Below, piece after piece: positions 5,413 through 6,116 of a stretch of 6,116 bases of DNA (its first letter is position 1; each line of letters begins with the position of its first letter). The stretch is taken from contig JALSQA010000475.1 of assembly GCA_026985685.1 (NCBI GenBank), positions 1 through 6,116 on the forward strand, given 5' to 3'. The notes under the pieces were generated by a model. It saw only the letters and a list, made by a program, of their open reading frames with translations, was not told the DNA's origin and did no database searches. The DNA is from Campylobacterales bacterium (GTDB taxonomy: Bacteria; Campylobacterota; Campylobacteria; Campylobacterales; QNZT01). The position numbers were made by a program, and so were the translations under genes.

Positions 5413-6116
5413 TTACTTTTTTTTATCTATAAAAACACGCTTGATTCTCACTGCATTTCCCACTACCAACAAAGAGCTAAGAGACATCGAAAGTGCTGCT
5501 ACTAATGGAATCACATAACCTGCAACTGCCAAAGGTATCGTGATAAGATTATATACCAATGATAACCCAAGATTTTGTTTTACATTTTTATATGTTGCCC
5601 GTGAGAGTTTGAGTGCATCTTCTAAAGATGTAATCTTATCATCAAGTAAAATCACATCACTCACCTCAACAGATATATCTGCACCACTTCCCATCGCTAT
5701 GGCGATATCACTTTTCGACAGTGCCAAAGCATCATTGATACCATCTCCTGCCATGATTACGATCTTTCCTTTTTGGTGATACTCTTCAACAATATCAGCC
5801 TTATCAATAGGCAGGAGTGAAGCATAAACTTCTTCAATCCCTACTTGTGAAGCTATTTTCTGAGCAACACTTTTATGATCTCCTGTTAACATAACAGGTA
5901 CAACTCCCATCTTTTTAATCGCTTCTATCGCTTCTTTAGCTCCCTCTTTTGGTTGATCTTTAAGTGTCATATAGCAAACTATTTCACCATCAATTCCAAA
6001 AAGAAATAATGAGTCCTCTTCTTCAATCTCTATTTTGATATTTTGGTCACTAAAGAGTGTACGACTACCTCCAAGTAAATTCTGTTCTAAATAGTTGGCC
6101 TTTATTCCTCTGGCTT
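5413..6116 (-). CDS. ccoI: Copper-translocating P1B-type ATPase CcoI (FixI), C-terminal part; 5' end beyond window
   Basis: The frame is open through the right edge, giving 233 visible residues and no start; the Met at 5970 is internal, because 48 codons upstream are in frame and fit the nucleotide-binding domain (ARGI near the edge, LLGGSRTLF). Next come the P-domain motifs MLTGDH (about 75-80 of the visible part) and GDGIND (about 123-128), then two closing membrane helices carrying YN (YNLITIPLA) and MSLSS. YN and MxxSS are the copper-binding signatures of P1B-1 pumps. CcoI moves copper across the inner membrane for the Cu-B site of cbb3 oxidase. The ccoS gene 12 bases downstream favours CcoI over the detoxifying CopA, though sequence alone cannot exclude CopA. 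The Pro usual after GDGxNDA is Leu here. The phosphorylated Asp (DKTG) and metal-binding N-terminus lie outside the window. Confidence 0.88.
   Translation of the reverse strand, partial: ARGIKANYLEQNLLGGSRTLFSDQNIKIEIEEEDSLFLFGIDGEIVCYMTLKDQPKEGAKEAIEAIKKMGVVPVMLTGDHKSVAQKIASQVGIEEVYASLLPIDKADIVEEYHQKGKIVIMAGDGINDALALSKSDIAIAMGSGADISVEVSDVILLDDKITSLEDALKLSRATYKNVKQNLGLSLVYNLITIPLAVAGYVIPLVAALSMSLSSLLVVGNAVRIKRVFIDKKK

Noticed and set aside
5540..5779. Plus-strand 79-codon frame
   Set aside because: Antisense to the conserved GDGIND and membrane region of ccoI.
1..6116. CRISPR array, tRNA, transposase, toxin-antitoxin or phage genes
   Set aside because: Looked for regular direct repeats, cloverleaf-like sequences and small paired ORFs and found none; the window looks like ordinary core chromosome.

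Overview
The window is a compact, AT-rich, entirely minus-strand stretch with seven genes and no intergenic gap over 180 bases. Gene content and sequence style suggest a free-living Campylobacterota chromosome, probably of the Sulfurimonas/Sulfurovum kind. The clues are a CcoI-CcoS pair for cbb3 oxidase maturation, a hydrogenase-4-type membrane subunit, a YfdX-family periplasmic protein, T-rich promoters and low GC. The genus is an inference from style, not from a marker gene. No rRNA, tRNA, CRISPR array, insertion sequence or prophage gene was seen.

Layout in the direction of transcription (right to left). (1) 6116-5413: the C-terminal third of a copper P1B-type ATPase, CcoI, running off the right edge, then CcoS (5400-5170) 12 bases later with a good ribosome binding site. 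(2) After 64 bases, a tight four-gene unit with overlapping or nearly touching ends: a secreted TPR protein (5105-4290), a GmhB-type heptose-bisphosphate phosphatase (4312-3779), a Crp/Fnr-family regulator (3773-3096) and a CorA/ZntB-type divalent cation transporter (3106-2312). (3) After 83 bases carrying a small hairpin, an inverted repeat and a likely promoter, the YfdX-family periplasmic protein (2228-1377). (4) After 179 bases carrying a strong hairpin and a likely promoter with a perfect 14-base palindrome, the first 399 codons of a HyfB/HycC-like proton-channel subunit (1197 to beyond base 1), which has no entry among simple start-to-stop ORFs because its stop lies outside the window.

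How they fit together: CcoI and CcoS both serve assembly of cbb3 cytochrome c oxidase. GmhB serves lipopolysaccharide heptose synthesis. The Crp-like protein is probably co-transcribed with CorA and may be autoregulated, but its signal is not visible: it has no cysteine and lacks the cAMP-binding signature. YfdX and HyfB each seem to have their own promoter with a different palindrome. I see no convincing evidence for a new multi-gene system. The points most worth a second look are the missing first two membrane helices of the HyfB-like protein, the two promoter palindromes, the odd make-up of the TPR-gmhB-crp-corA unit, and the repeat structure of the YfdX protein.
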